Notes under the pieces: model-generated | Told to the model about the DNA's origin: nothing | The model's input: only the letters and a program-made list of their open reading frames with translations | Database searches by the model: none | Origin: Phycisphaerales bacterium | Lineage (GTDB): Bacteria > Planctomycetota > Phycisphaerae > Tepidisphaerales > Tepidisphaeraceae | Length of the DNA: 12,984 bases | Assembly: GCA_028288775.1 (NCBI GenBank) | Contig: JAQGHP010000466.1 | Location: 1-12,984 of the forward strand | Direction of reading: 5' to 3' | In this document: one piece after another, positions 1 through 7,184 of the stretch | How positions within the stretch are numbered: the first letter of the stretch is position 1 | Layout of the letters: each line of letters begins with the position of its first letter | Made by a program: the position numbers and the translations under genes

Positions 1-1
1 C

Positions 2-379
2 GGGCAAGCAGAGTCGCCGAAATGGAATGAGGTCGGCTTCGATGACGGCAAGTGGCCCGCCGCGATGGTCAGCGCGCATCTGGGCGAGGGGCCGTGGGGA
101 AAAGTGGGCGGGGAGGGGGAGAAGAACGAATTCTTCGTCCCCTACGCCTTCGGGATCGAATCCGGCGTGCGGCTCGTTTACACGCCCGCCGGCCGCGACA
201 TCGTACTTCATAAGCTCGCGCCGGGCGGACACTACGCGGCCGATTGGTTCGACCCCGTCGAAGGATCGCGGCGACAGCTCGCCACGTTTACCGCCGATGG
301 CGACGGTACATGGCCGTGCCCTGCCCCCGCGGTTTCGCATGATTGGGTGCTGATCGTCGAACCGGCTGCGGCAAAGTGA
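2..379 (+). CDS. C-terminal end of a glycoside hydrolase-like protein (collagen-binding-like domain, PF12904 type)
   Basis: Only the last 125 residues are in the window; the reading frame is open from position 2 to the TGA at 377-379, so the start lies upstream. The first part has the pattern WNEVGFDDGKWPAA followed by GPWGKV, which resembles the lectin-like (galactose-binding) jelly-roll modules attached to many planctomycete sugar hydrolases. The second part (VRLVYTPAGRDIVLHKL, then ADWFDPVEG, then HDWVLIVEP) matches the small beta domain called 'putative collagen-binding domain of a collagenase' (PF12904), which usually follows a DUF4038 TIM-barrel hydrolase. The likely role is in an extracellular or periplasmic glycan-degrading enzyme, with this end helping fold or bind substrate. 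The catalytic domain is not in view, so the activity cannot be named. The family match is by eye. Confidence 0.72.
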   Translation, partial: GQAESPKWNEVGFDDGKWPAAMVSAHLGEGPWGKVGGEGEKNEFFVPYAFGIESGVRLVYTPAGRDIVLHKLAPGGHYAADWFDPVEGSRRQLATFTADGDGTWPCPAPAVSHDWVLIVEPAAAK

Positions 380-719
380 CAGGGCGGTGGGGCCTGCGCC
401 GTCTCGACCCCCTTTTTCGACCAGATAGGGATTGCAACCGCGTTTTGGCCCGATATATGTAATTTATCAAATCTGTTATGAAAAGTGCCTTTAAATCGGT
501 CAAAATCGGTCAAAATCGGTCAAAACGGGAGACAAAACCGCTGCCGCGGGCTGGAAATGAGGGTTGGGACTGCGCTGGGGAAACGGGGACGTCAGATGAT
601 CGGTCAGGGCGGGGGCGGCCATCCGGGTTTGTGTGGCGTGTTCGGACCATGCTGTGTTACCATGCTAATTGTTAGAATGGGGGGCCGCGCAATCGGGATT
701 AAACCAAGAGGGCACTCTC
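380..719. other. 340-bp intergenic region with AT-rich stretch and tandem repeat
   Basis: No convincing gene is seen here on either strand; the short open frames have no ribosome site and no protein-like composition. The part from about 450 to 530 is clearly richer in A and T than its surroundings and holds the 10-bp tandem repeat listed separately. A weak sigma70-like pair can be drawn (TTGCAA at 432-437, then TATATG at 454-459, 16 bases between), which would give a leader of about 250 bases in front of the gene at 720. I regard this promoter as a possibility only. Confidence 0.4.
493..526. repeat. 10-bp tandem repeat, about 3.4 copies
   Basis: The unit CAAAATCGGT occurs twice in full at 501-510 and 511-520. 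A partial copy precedes it (493-500) and the first six bases of a diverging copy follow (521-526). The 10-bp period places every copy on the same face of the helix. On the opposite strand each unit reads GACCGATTTT. It lies about 195 bases before the start codon of the gene at 720. It could be an array of binding sites for a DNA-binding protein or just a slippage product. Confidence 0.8.
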
Positions 720-1295
720 ATGGCCGACGCCACTCTCTTTGAAGTGCGAACCGTCCGCGGAATCGTCTACGCCATTCACGATCCTTCGACCGGCATGGTG
801 TGGACGGAAAGAACCGAGCAATCCGCCCGCCTCCTCGCGGCGGACAAGGGGCTCGCCATCACGCTGAAAAAGTCGATTTCCCAAGATGGCCTCCTCGCGC
901 TCAGCGGTCGCGACGTCCAACGCCCGGCGAGCAAGCCAAGCGCCGTCCAGCAGCCGCCGCGATCCAAGCATGATGATCCTCCGAAAGTAGCGCCGCTATC
1001 GGCTGGTCGAAAATCGTCTCAGCCGAGTCCCGCCGCTCGCGGGTATCACTGGGATGATGATCTTTCCCCCACATCGAATGCGGAGCCCGCGATCTTCGTG
1101 GGCAGCGTGACGCAGCCACAAATCCGCGACGTCTTCGCGAGTGAAGTTCCTCCCGAAGCGCCAGCCGGGGAGAATTCCGTCAAGGGCGAGGATGTTGCAG
1201 GGGAATTTCTGACGCGCGATGAGATCCACATCAGCCCCGCCGCGGCGAAATCGCTGAAACAATCGCAGCAGAAAAGGCCGGGCAATTGGGCGTAG
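720..1295 (+). CDS. Orphan hypothetical protein, 191 residues, mostly disordered
   Basis: I do not recognise this protein. The start is set at ATG 720 because AAGAGGG (706-712) lies 7 bases before it; the frame is open further back to a TTG at 669, but that has no ribosome site. Residues 1 to about 62 look folded (MADATLFEVRTVRGIVYAIH and on to LKKSISQDGLLAL), with alternating hydrophobic residues that suggest a small alpha/beta unit. From about 65 on the chain is rich in Pro, Ser, Ala, Lys and Asp and looks disordered. No signal peptide or membrane segment is present, so it is probably cytoplasmic. It is alone between a hydrolase gene and a repeat element, with no operon partner. A short ordered head on a long flexible tail suits an adaptor or binding protein, but that is a guess. 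Confidence 0.7.
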   Translation: MADATLFEVRTVRGIVYAIHDPSTGMVWTERTEQSARLLAADKGLAITLKKSISQDGLLALSGRDVQRPASKPSAVQQPPRSKHDDPPKVAPLSAGRKSSQPSPAARGYHWDDDLSPTSNAEPAIFVGSVTQPQIRDVFASEVPPEAPAGENSVKGEDVAGEFLTRDEIHISPAAAKSLKQSQQKRPGNWA

Positions 1296-1298
1296 AAG

Positions 1299-1325
1299 TC
1301 CAACGGCTGTAATTTGCCAGTTGGA
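1299..1325 (+). terminator. Stem-loop just after the 720-1295 gene
   Basis: TCCAAC (1299-1304) pairs with GTTGGA (1320-1325). The stem continues inward as GGC (1305-1307) with GCC (1316-1318) past one bulged base, leaving an 8-base loop. It starts four bases after the TAG stop. There is no T-run after it, so it is not a classical intrinsic terminator. It may instead protect the transcript 3' end. Confidence 0.4.
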
Positions 1326-1330
1326 TGTCG

Positions 1331-1560
1331 GAGCCGGGCCGTGCCGGCCTGATCGGAGCGAAGCTCCGTCTTTACTCCCTCTCCCTCACCCTCGTTCTCG
1401 GGGGAGAGGGCAGGGGTGAGGGGCCGTGCTGCGAGTTGGGCTTTCACTGCCAATGGCGCAACCTCACGTTCCGCCCCTCACCCTAACCCTCTCCCCCGAG
1501 TACGAGGGAGAGGGGACCAGAGCGGGCCTACGGCCCGACCGGGGCGACACGCCCCGGCTC
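1331..1560. repeat. Large inverted repeat made of paired hairpin units (REP/BIME-like)
   Basis: The left arm (1331-1423) and right arm (1474-1560) are imperfect inverse copies around a 50-bp spacer. Each arm holds the same three structures in the same order. First is a GC-rich hairpin (near 1332-1347; CCGGGGCG/CGCCCCGG at 1540-1558). Second is a short hairpin with a 3-base loop (CGGAGC-gaa-GCTCCG at 1354-1368; GGGCC-tac-GGCCC at 1524-1536). Third is a pyrimidine/purine hairpin built from CCCTCTCCC and GGGAGAGGG followed by GTGAGGGG. The first two stems differ in sequence between arms yet stay self-complementary. No open frame or transposase is inside. It looks like a mobile, non-coding palindromic element of the REP or MITE kind. 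Confidence 0.75.
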
Positions 1561-1707
1561 TGAAAACTTACGCAGCACTTTAGGTTGGACGGGCCACTCA
1601 TTTTCCCGCATTGCGTTATGTCGCGTTTGCAATCCCACCGGGCTTCGCGGATATTTCCGGCGCTCGCGTTCTTTTTCCGCAGATCGCGGAGGGTCGTGTC
1701 GTAGACG

Positions 1708-2517
1708 ATGAATATGGTCCTCTGGAAATACAGGCGTTTCATCCTGGCCAACGCGCTGGCCGACCTGCGGCACCGGTTCAGCGGGTCGGTCGCCGGGTAC
1801 TTGTGGAACGTCTTCGTGCCGCTGGCGCAGCTCACGGTGTTCGCGCTGATCTTCAGCGTGTTGATGGGCAACCGCGTCGAAGACGGGCCGCCGGGTACGT
1901 TCTCCTTTATCGTTTACCTCTGCTCGGGCCTGCTGGCGTGGAACGCCTTCGCCGACACGCTGCTGCGGTCGGCGGCGTCTCTGGTTTCCAACGCCGGGTA
2001 TTTGCGGAAGCTCCCACTGCCCGAGCAGATTTTCGTCGCGCAGGAGGCGACCGGCGGATTTCTCACCGCGGGCATCTCCATCTCCCTATTTTGCCTTTTC
2101 TCGGCCTTGATCGCCCATTGGGGGCCGTTCTGGCCTTGGCTGGAGGCCGTACCGCTTCTGCTGCTGTTCATGGGGTTTGCCTACGGGCTGGGGCTGGTGC
2201 TTGCCTGCCTGAACGTGTTTTTCCGTGACGTGCAGCCGTTCATGAACGTGATGGTGCTGCTGTGGATGTGGCTCACGCCGGTGGTGTATTTGGAAAAAAC
2301 ATTCCGCGACCCTCACCACCCGCACCCGATCGTGGTGCGAATCCTGCACGCCAACCCCGCGTACTACTACATCGACGGGTTTCATACGATCTTGTTGCGG
2401 GGGCGGTGGGTCGCGCCATCGACGTGGGGGATCTGCATCGCGATCACGCTGGGCTTCAACCTGCTGGCCGCGGCGGTGCTCCATCGCTGCCGGGCCGAAA
2501 TCCGGGACGTGCTATGA
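1708..2517 (+). CDS. wzm: ABC-2 family polysaccharide/O-antigen export permease (Wzm-like)
   Basis: A 269-residue integral inner-membrane protein, the usual length for Wzm/KpsM/TagG permeases. A basic head (residues 9-23) fits the amphipathic interface helix of these transporters. Hydrophobic segments lie near 36-53, 65-83, 118-136, 145-170, 179-195 and 240-258. Family marks are FSFIVYLCSGLLAWNAF (65-81), KLPLPEQIF (101-109), the cytoplasmic loop FFRDVQP (171-177), TPVVYLEKTF (190-199) and NPAYYYIDGF (216-225). Two such subunits form the channel that exports an undecaprenyl-linked glycan. ATG 1708 or ATG 1714 could be the start; GGAGGG at 1688-1693 is rather far from both. The 147 bases before it hold no other clear feature. 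It shares four bases with the next gene, the ATPase that would power it. Confidence 0.88.
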   Translation: MNMVLWKYRRFILANALADLRHRFSGSVAGYLWNVFVPLAQLTVFALIFSVLMGNRVEDGPPGTFSFIVYLCSGLLAWNAFADTLLRSAASLVSNAGYLRKLPLPEQIFVAQEATGGFLTAGISISLFCLFSALIAHWGPFWPWLEAVPLLLLFMGFAYGLGLVLACLNVFFRDVQPFMNVMVLLWMWLTPVVYLEKTFRDPHHPHPIVVRILHANPAYYYIDGFHTILLRGRWVAPSTWGICIAITLGFNLLAAAVLHRCRAEIRDVL

Positions 2518-3998
2518 CGACGACGCTCACGGTTCCCCTGACGCAAGAATCGCCGCCCGCGAGTGCGGCGGGGGCCGCCGTCTCGGTGCGCAATGTCACC
2601 AAGCAATTCAAACATTATCCCAGCCCCGGGTCGCGCCTGACCGAGTGGCTGACCGGCGGCCTGCTGTGCCGCCACACCGTCTTCACCGCGCTCGACGACA
2701 TCAGCTTCACCGTGAAGAAGGGCGAATTTTTCGGCATCATCGGCCCCAACGGCTCGGGCAAGTCCACCCTGCTGAAAATCCTCACGGGTGTGCTCATGCC
2801 GACTCAAGGCGGCTACCAGGTCGCCGGCCGTGTCACCAGCCTGCTGGAGTTGGGCACCGGCTTCAACCCCGAGCTCAGCGGCCGCGAGAACCTCATTAAC
2901 AGCGGCCGCCTGCTGGGCTTCGAGCCCGCGGAAACCCGGAGCAAGCTCGCGGAGATCGTCGCTTTCGCCGAGCTGGAAGACTCGATCGACGTGCCGATCA
3001 AATACTACTCAACCGGCATGGCGGTGAGGCTGGCCTTCTCGCTGTTCGCGCACGTCGAGCCGGACGTCTTCATCGTGGACGAGGCGCTGTCCGTGGGGGA
3101 CATCGGCTTTTCCCGCAAGTGCTTCGAGCGGCTCGACCGCATGCGCGCCGCGGGCTGTACGCTGCTGTTCGTCAGCCACGACCTGGCGGCGGTGCGAAAG
3201 TACTGCGACCACGCCATGTTTCTCCACCACGGCCGCTGCGCGTTCCTCGGCTCGGCCAACGCCGCGACGGACGTGTACGTGGAGGCCATGAGCCCCGGCG
3301 GCAAGGCGCGCGGCCTGGGGCTCCCTACGGCCGGGCGGCCCGGGCCGGCGGAGGCGTCGCAGGTCCAGTTGCTGGCGCGCATGCCCGCGGGGCTTGCCCG
3401 GGCGTTCCAGTTGGGAGACTTCGAGCGTGTCGCGGCGGCGCGGGCGGGGCGGGTCGGGACGGGCGCCGTGAGGATCGTTGCCGTCCGCACGGCCGACCAG
3501 TACGATCAATTCAAGTCCACCTTCGCCACCGGCGAGCGTGCCCGTTTCCACATCCTGGGGCTTGCGGAAGAAGATGTCCCCCACGCCACCGTGAGCTGCC
3601 AGTTGGTGAATCGGATGGGCATCGCGGTATGGGGCACGAACCACGCCCTGCGCACCGGGCAGACGACGCCGGTGCGCAAGGGCGACTGGCTCCACGCCGT
3701 CTTCGACGTGAAGCTGGAGCTGGCCCGCGAGGAGTATGCAATCGACGTCGGGTGGGGCGACGCCGCCGGCGAGGGCCATGTGTTCGACCGCATTACCTCG
3801 GTCGCCAGCGTGACCGTCCTGCCGGGCATCCACGTGGATTTCATCGGGCTGGCCCGATTAGAGTGCCATAGCGAAGTCGGCACCTTTGCCAGCGGGGTCA
3901 GCGCCTCCGCCGGGGAGGTTGGCACCGTCGCAAGCGAGGCTGGCGTTTTCGCCGTTCCCGCTCCGGCGTCGTCCGTAGCCGGGCGGGCGCGAAAATAG
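2514..3998 (+). CDS. wzt: ABC transporter ATP-binding protein with C-terminal glycan-recognition domain (Wzt-like)
   Basis: The start is the ATG at 2514, overlapping the permease stop (ATGA), giving 494 residues; the longer open frame lies inside the permease gene. Residues 22-260 form the ATPase: Walker A GPNGSGKST (77-85), the Wzt/TagH-type signature YYSTGMAVRLAFS (164-176) in place of LSGGQ, Walker B VFIVDEAL (185-192) with catalytic Glu190, and switch His222. After a flexible link (about 261-315) comes a beta-rich module (about 318-438) of the Wzt_C type, which in E. coli O8/O9a binds the capped non-reducing end of the glycan. The last 45 residues are low-complexity, with EVGTFAS and EVGTVAS in near repeat. 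It energises export of the polysaccharide through the preceding permease. The C-terminal domain implies that the exported chain carries a terminal mark. Confidence 0.88.
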   Translation: MTTTLTVPLTQESPPASAAGAAVSVRNVTKQFKHYPSPGSRLTEWLTGGLLCRHTVFTALDDISFTVKKGEFFGIIGPNGSGKSTLLKILTGVLMPTQGGYQVAGRVTSLLELGTGFNPELSGRENLINSGRLLGFEPAETRSKLAEIVAFAELEDSIDVPIKYYSTGMAVRLAFSLFAHVEPDVFIVDEALSVGDIGFSRKCFERLDRMRAAGCTLLFVSHDLAAVRKYCDHAMFLHHGRCAFLGSANAATDVYVEAMSPGGKARGLGLPTAGRPGPAEASQVQLLARMPAGLARAFQLGDFERVAAARAGRVGTGAVRIVAVRTADQYDQFKSTFATGERARFHILGLAEEDVPHATVSCQLVNRMGIAVWGTNHALRTGQTTPVRKGDWLHAVFDVKLELAREEYAIDVGWGDAAGEGHVFDRITSVASVTVLPGIHVDFIGLARLECHSEVGTFASGVSASAGEVGTVASEAGVFAVPAPASSVAGRARK

Positions 3999-4058
3999 CG
4001 GCCGGCCGTTCATCGCACGGGGCCGCGGGGCCCGAGACCCTTTACTTCGAGACGAACT

Positions 4059-5324
4059 TTGGACACCCTTGTGCTGGAAACGCAAAATCTGGTCACCCAC
4101 ACGTTGAACTTCGGCGGGCAGAGCCTGGCCGTCTCCAACTTCGCCGCCGACCGGCTCATTAACGACACGCTCAGCGCCCACGGCGTCTGGGAGCCCTGGC
4201 AGCTCGAGCTCATGAGCCGCGTCATCAAGCCCGATTTCACCTGCGTCGACATCGGGGCCAACATCGGTATCAACGCGATGTTTATGGCCCGCTGCTGTCC
4301 GCGGGGCCGCGTGTTTGCCTTCGAGCCTTTCGACGCCATCTACGGCGTCCTCCGACAGAACGTCGAGCAGAACAAGCTGACCAACCTCACGGCCATCAAT
4401 AAAGGCGTCTCCGACGCCGCCGGCTCGATGCACATGGTCACCGACCCGGCGGCGGTGGGCGGGGCGCACGTCTCCGAATCCGGCCCGGTCGTCAGCGGCA
4501 CCCATGCCACCGGCCTCTTCCACTTTGCCCGGCTGGACGCCGAAATGCGCGAACGCGGCGTGGACCGCATCGACTTCATGAAAGTGGATGTGGAAGGCCA
4601 CGAACTTAAGGCGCTGGCGGGGGCCCTCGAGTTCCTGCGCGACCCCAACCTGCAAATGGCCATCGAGTTTAACCCGCGCGAGCTGCGCCGCCCGGCGCTC
4701 CCCGGCAGCGGCTTCCCCGACCGCCAGCTCTACGCGCTGCTCAAGTCCCACTTCCGCCACATCTTCTACATGGGCCGCGACAGCACGCTGCTGGAGATCG
4801 GCGATTATCACGCCCTGCGCCGGCGGCTGATGGGCGGGTATTTCGTGGACGACCTGTACTGCACCAACCACGTGCCCCCCGAACTGTCGAGCATGATCGT
4901 GACCGGACCGGCCGTCTCCCCGCGCATCCGCACGACGCAGGAGGACCGCCGGGGAATGACGCTCGATTTCGCCAACCGCGACCTCGACGGGTGGGGGCTG
5001 GGCGACACCTTCAACGCCCCGACCATGAGCATCCGCGTGCAGGGTGGCGCCGGCCGGCGGGTGGTGCTGAAGTTTGACCCGATCTACAAAAAGCACCTGC
5101 ACTCCCCCGTCTACACGTCGTGGCCGGTGTGGGTGATGGTGGGCGACGCGGGCCTCACGCTTGATCTGCTCGACGCCGCCCGCGAGGTGTACGTCGACCC
5201 GGGCAACGCGCCGCTCGACATCACCATCCAGTCCGAGCACCAGACGCCCGCCTATCCATACTTGGGCAACCCGCAGGATGTGCGCCACCTGGGCTTCCGG
5301 CTCGACCTGATCGACCAGGGGTGA
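4059..5324 (+). CDS. FkbM-family SAM-dependent methyltransferase with extra C-terminal beta domain
   Basis: 421 residues counted from TTG 4059; GTG 4071 is the other choice, and neither has a clear ribosome site. The FkbM core (about 55-210) shows motif I as VDIGANIG (63-70), the acidic end of strand 2 at FAFEPF (86-91), and KVDVEGHE (175-182) followed by AIEFNP (201-206). FkbM enzymes O-methylate sugar hydroxyls or other small acceptors. Residues from about 285 on are not part of that fold: a beta-rich module with WGLGDTFNAP and ending YLGNPQDVRHLGFRLDLI. This ending recalls small modules found on other bacterial glycan enzymes, perhaps a glycan-binding unit. FkbM proteins are often near 250-300 residues, so this one is long. 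It is in the same frame as the wzt gene, 60 bases behind its TAG stop, and overlaps the next start. Confidence 0.85.
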   Translation: MDTLVLETQNLVTHTLNFGGQSLAVSNFAADRLINDTLSAHGVWEPWQLELMSRVIKPDFTCVDIGANIGINAMFMARCCPRGRVFAFEPFDAIYGVLRQNVEQNKLTNLTAINKGVSDAAGSMHMVTDPAAVGGAHVSESGPVVSGTHATGLFHFARLDAEMRERGVDRIDFMKVDVEGHELKALAGALEFLRDPNLQMAIEFNPRELRRPALPGSGFPDRQLYALLKSHFRHIFYMGRDSTLLEIGDYHALRRRLMGGYFVDDLYCTNHVPPELSSMIVTGPAVSPRIRTTQEDRRGMTLDFANRDLDGWGLGDTFNAPTMSIRVQGGAGRRVVLKFDPIYKKHLHSPVYTSWPVWVMVGDAGLTLDLLDAAREVYVDPGNAPLDITIQSEHQTPAYPYLGNPQDVRHLGFRLDLIDQG

Positions 5325-6244
5325 AGAGGAACGCAGCGCGAACCGTCGAGAACTCCCATATGGCATTCACAGGATTATTCGGCCCGCCGAGGGTCGGCAT
5401 CGACGAGTTCTCGCGGTGGGCGCGGGAGACTGCGGGCGTCGATCCCGTCCACCATTACCACGCCCTGAGCGCCTGCTGGCCGTGGCTGCGTTCCGGCCGG
5501 CAGAAAGTGCTTGACGTCGGCCCTGATCCGGCCCCCTGGCTGGGCGCGATCGAGCGTTTTGCCGGCGGCCGCCATGATCTCTGGGCCTGCCGCCACGGGG
5601 CCGATGCCGACGCCGCGGCGTCCTTACCGCGAGGCGTCCGCGTGCTGACGGCCGAATTCGACGTCTGGTCGCCGCTGGCAAACCGCGACGCCCCTAGCAC
5701 GCTTTCGGAGACGGGCTTTACGCTGGTGACCGCGCTGCAGCTTGTGGACCACTTGTACCACCCCGAGACGTTATTCCGCTCCCTGTTCAACGCGATGGCG
5801 ACGCGGGCGGTGCTGGTGCTGACGGCCAGCAACGTCTCCCGCTTCGCCAACGTCCTGGGCCTGGTGCGCGGGGAAGGACTGGCCGGCGACCTCGATGCGC
5901 TGATCGACCGGGGCCGGCCCGCGCGGCCGCTGGTCCGGGAGTACAACTGGCGGGAACTGAACGCCGCGGCCCTGGCGGCGGGCTTCGTCCCCGTGCGCCA
6001 CGGGTTCTACGACGACCCGGCGGACGCGCCGGCCCCGTCGCCCTTTGGCGCGGGCCTGCGGGACGCCGCCGCCCCGTTCCTTCGCGAGCGGGCGCAGTTC
6101 GCTTCTGAAATCGTCCTCGTCTTCCGCAAGGTCGGGCCGCTTGCCCTCAAGGTGCGGCAGGCGCGGTTGGCGCTCTACCCGCTGCTGCGCGAGGGGTATG
6201 CCCGGGCGGGCGGCGTGCGCCGCCGGCTGCGGGCCGGCCGCTGA
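5321..6244 (+). CDS. SAM methyltransferase-like protein, diverged tandem copy 1
   Basis: 307 residues from the GTG at 5321, which overlaps the preceding stop (GTGA). ATG 5360 is an alternative, but neither start has a good ribosome site. The fold is a class I methyltransferase, seen best by comparison with the next gene: HALSACWPWL (47-56), VLDVGPDPAPWL (63-74), FDVWSPLANRDAP (113-125), FTLVTALQLVDHLYHP (133-148), NVSRFANVLGLVRG (171-184) and REYNWRELNAAA (206-217) all have partners there. Motif I lacks the glycine present in its neighbour (PAP instead of PGA), and the EVVEH motif reads QLVDH, so SAM binding may be weak or lost. A basic tail of about 35 residues follows the core. It could be an enzyme with altered substrate or a non-catalytic partner of the next protein. 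Confidence 0.75.
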   Translation: MKRNAARTVENSHMAFTGLFGPPRVGIDEFSRWARETAGVDPVHHYHALSACWPWLRSGRQKVLDVGPDPAPWLGAIERFAGGRHDLWACRHGADADAAASLPRGVRVLTAEFDVWSPLANRDAPSTLSETGFTLVTALQLVDHLYHPETLFRSLFNAMATRAVLVLTASNVSRFANVLGLVRGEGLAGDLDALIDRGRPARPLVREYNWRELNAAALAAGFVPVRHGFYDDPADAPAPSPFGAGLRDAAAPFLRERAQFASEIVLVFRKVGPLALKVRQARLALYPLLREGYARAGGVRRRLRAGR

Positions 6245-6264
6245 TTCCGAGCAAGGTTTTTTCG

Positions 6265-7173
6265 ATGACGCTCACACCAACCGTCGCGCCGTCCACGATA
6301 CTCTGGGAGCAGTTCCTCGCCTGGGCGCGGGTGGAGAACGGGCACCAGAAGAAGATCGCCGGCGTCCACGGCGCGGACCATGCCAACCCCGATTTACGCG
6401 GCCGCACCTATTTCGAGGTGAACCTCTACCGCTATTTTCACGCCCTGCAGGTCTGCTGGCCTTACCTGAATCGGCCGGGGCAGAAGGTCATGGACGTGGG
6501 GAGCTGGCCGGGCGCGTGGCTGCGGGTCATCGCCCATTTCGCCGCCGCCCACGGGCCCCAGGTGTGGGCCAGCGGCCTGATGTTCCCCGATGATTTCCTC
6601 GGGAAGATGGGCGGCGCGTGCCAGGGCACGATCAAGTGCGAGCTGGACGTGTGGTCCCCCATGTGCGTCCGCGACGCGCCCACCCAATTCAGTGAACGCG
6701 AATTCACCCTCGTCACCGCCATGGAAGTGGTCGAGCATCTCTACCACCCGGGCGGGATGTTCAAGGTGATCCACGATTCGATGTCGCCCGGCGGCATCCT
6801 CTTCCTGACGACCAACAACATCGCCCGCCTGTCCAACGTCTACGGACTGCTCCGGGGCCTGGGTGTCGCCGGCAACCTCAACGAACTGCTCCCCCGCGAC
6901 GGCGGCATCCTGGGCGCCTGGCGCCCGCACGCCCGCGAGTACGCCTGGCGGGAACTCGACGCCATCGCCCGCAACGCCGGATTCGAGTCCGTCGACCACG
7001 GCTTTTATCAGGAAAACTACGCCCTGCGGCTGCTCGAGCAAGAGCAATCGCCGACCGACGATCTGCTCTGTTCCGGCAGCGAAGAACGCCGATTCGCCCA
7101 GGCGATCGCGCCCATGCTCCGCGAGCCGGGCCAACTCAAGAGCGGGATGTATCTGGTGCTCAAGAAGGTGTGA
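6265..7173 (+). CDS. Class I SAM-dependent methyltransferase, tandem copy 2
   Basis: 302 residues, start ATG 6265 with AAGG (6253-6256) eight bases before it and 20 bases after the previous stop. Motif I is VMDVGSWPGAWL (75-86), a form resembling the DxGxxPGxW type. The motif before the active site is EVVEHLYHP (154-162), followed by a Gly-rich turn and strand at SPGGILFLTTNN (174-185). These parts make a credible SAM site. The substrate is unknown; the location behind the exporter and an FkbM enzyme points to a glycan or a glycan precursor. The protein is clearly homologous to the gene just upstream over nearly its whole length, so the pair arose by tandem duplication. It is the last gene of the plus-strand run and is followed by an inverted repeat. 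Confidence 0.82.
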   Translation: MTLTPTVAPSTILWEQFLAWARVENGHQKKIAGVHGADHANPDLRGRTYFEVNLYRYFHALQVCWPYLNRPGQKVMDVGSWPGAWLRVIAHFAAAHGPQVWASGLMFPDDFLGKMGGACQGTIKCELDVWSPMCVRDAPTQFSEREFTLVTAMEVVEHLYHPGGMFKVIHDSMSPGGILFLTTNNIARLSNVYGLLRGLGVAGNLNELLPRDGGILGAWRPHAREYAWRELDAIARNAGFESVDHGFYQENYALRLLEQEQSPTDDLLCSGSEERRFAQAIAPMLREPGQLKSGMYLVLKKV

Positions 7174-7184
7174 TCCGCCGCGAT

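Noticed and set aside
493..526. Plasmid-type iteron origin
   Set aside because: The units are only 10 bp and three in number, and there is no replication gene or DnaA-box cluster nearby.
1331..1560. CRISPR array
   Set aside because: There are only two units, in inverse orientation, each hairpin-built, without regular spacers.
1611..2228. Plus-strand open frame of 205 codons overlapping the permease
   Set aside because: Arg/Ala-rich frame with no membrane pattern; the other frame gives a textbook ABC-2 permease.
2262..2513. N-terminal extension of the Wzt frame into the permease gene
   Set aside because: The ATG at 2514 forms a stop/start overlap and the protein aligns from there; the extension is a frame shadow of the permease.
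3009..3833. Minus-strand open frame of 274 codons opposite wzt
   Set aside because: Mirror of the strongly supported ATPase and recognition domain; translation is rich in Arg, His and Pro with no recognisable motif.
3858..5366. Open frame of about 500 codons on the minus strand opposite the FkbM gene
   Set aside because: Composition is full of Val-His-Arg-Gly-Ala runs typical of antisense frames in GC-rich DNA, and it covers an FkbM gene with clear motifs. No ribosome site or family motif.
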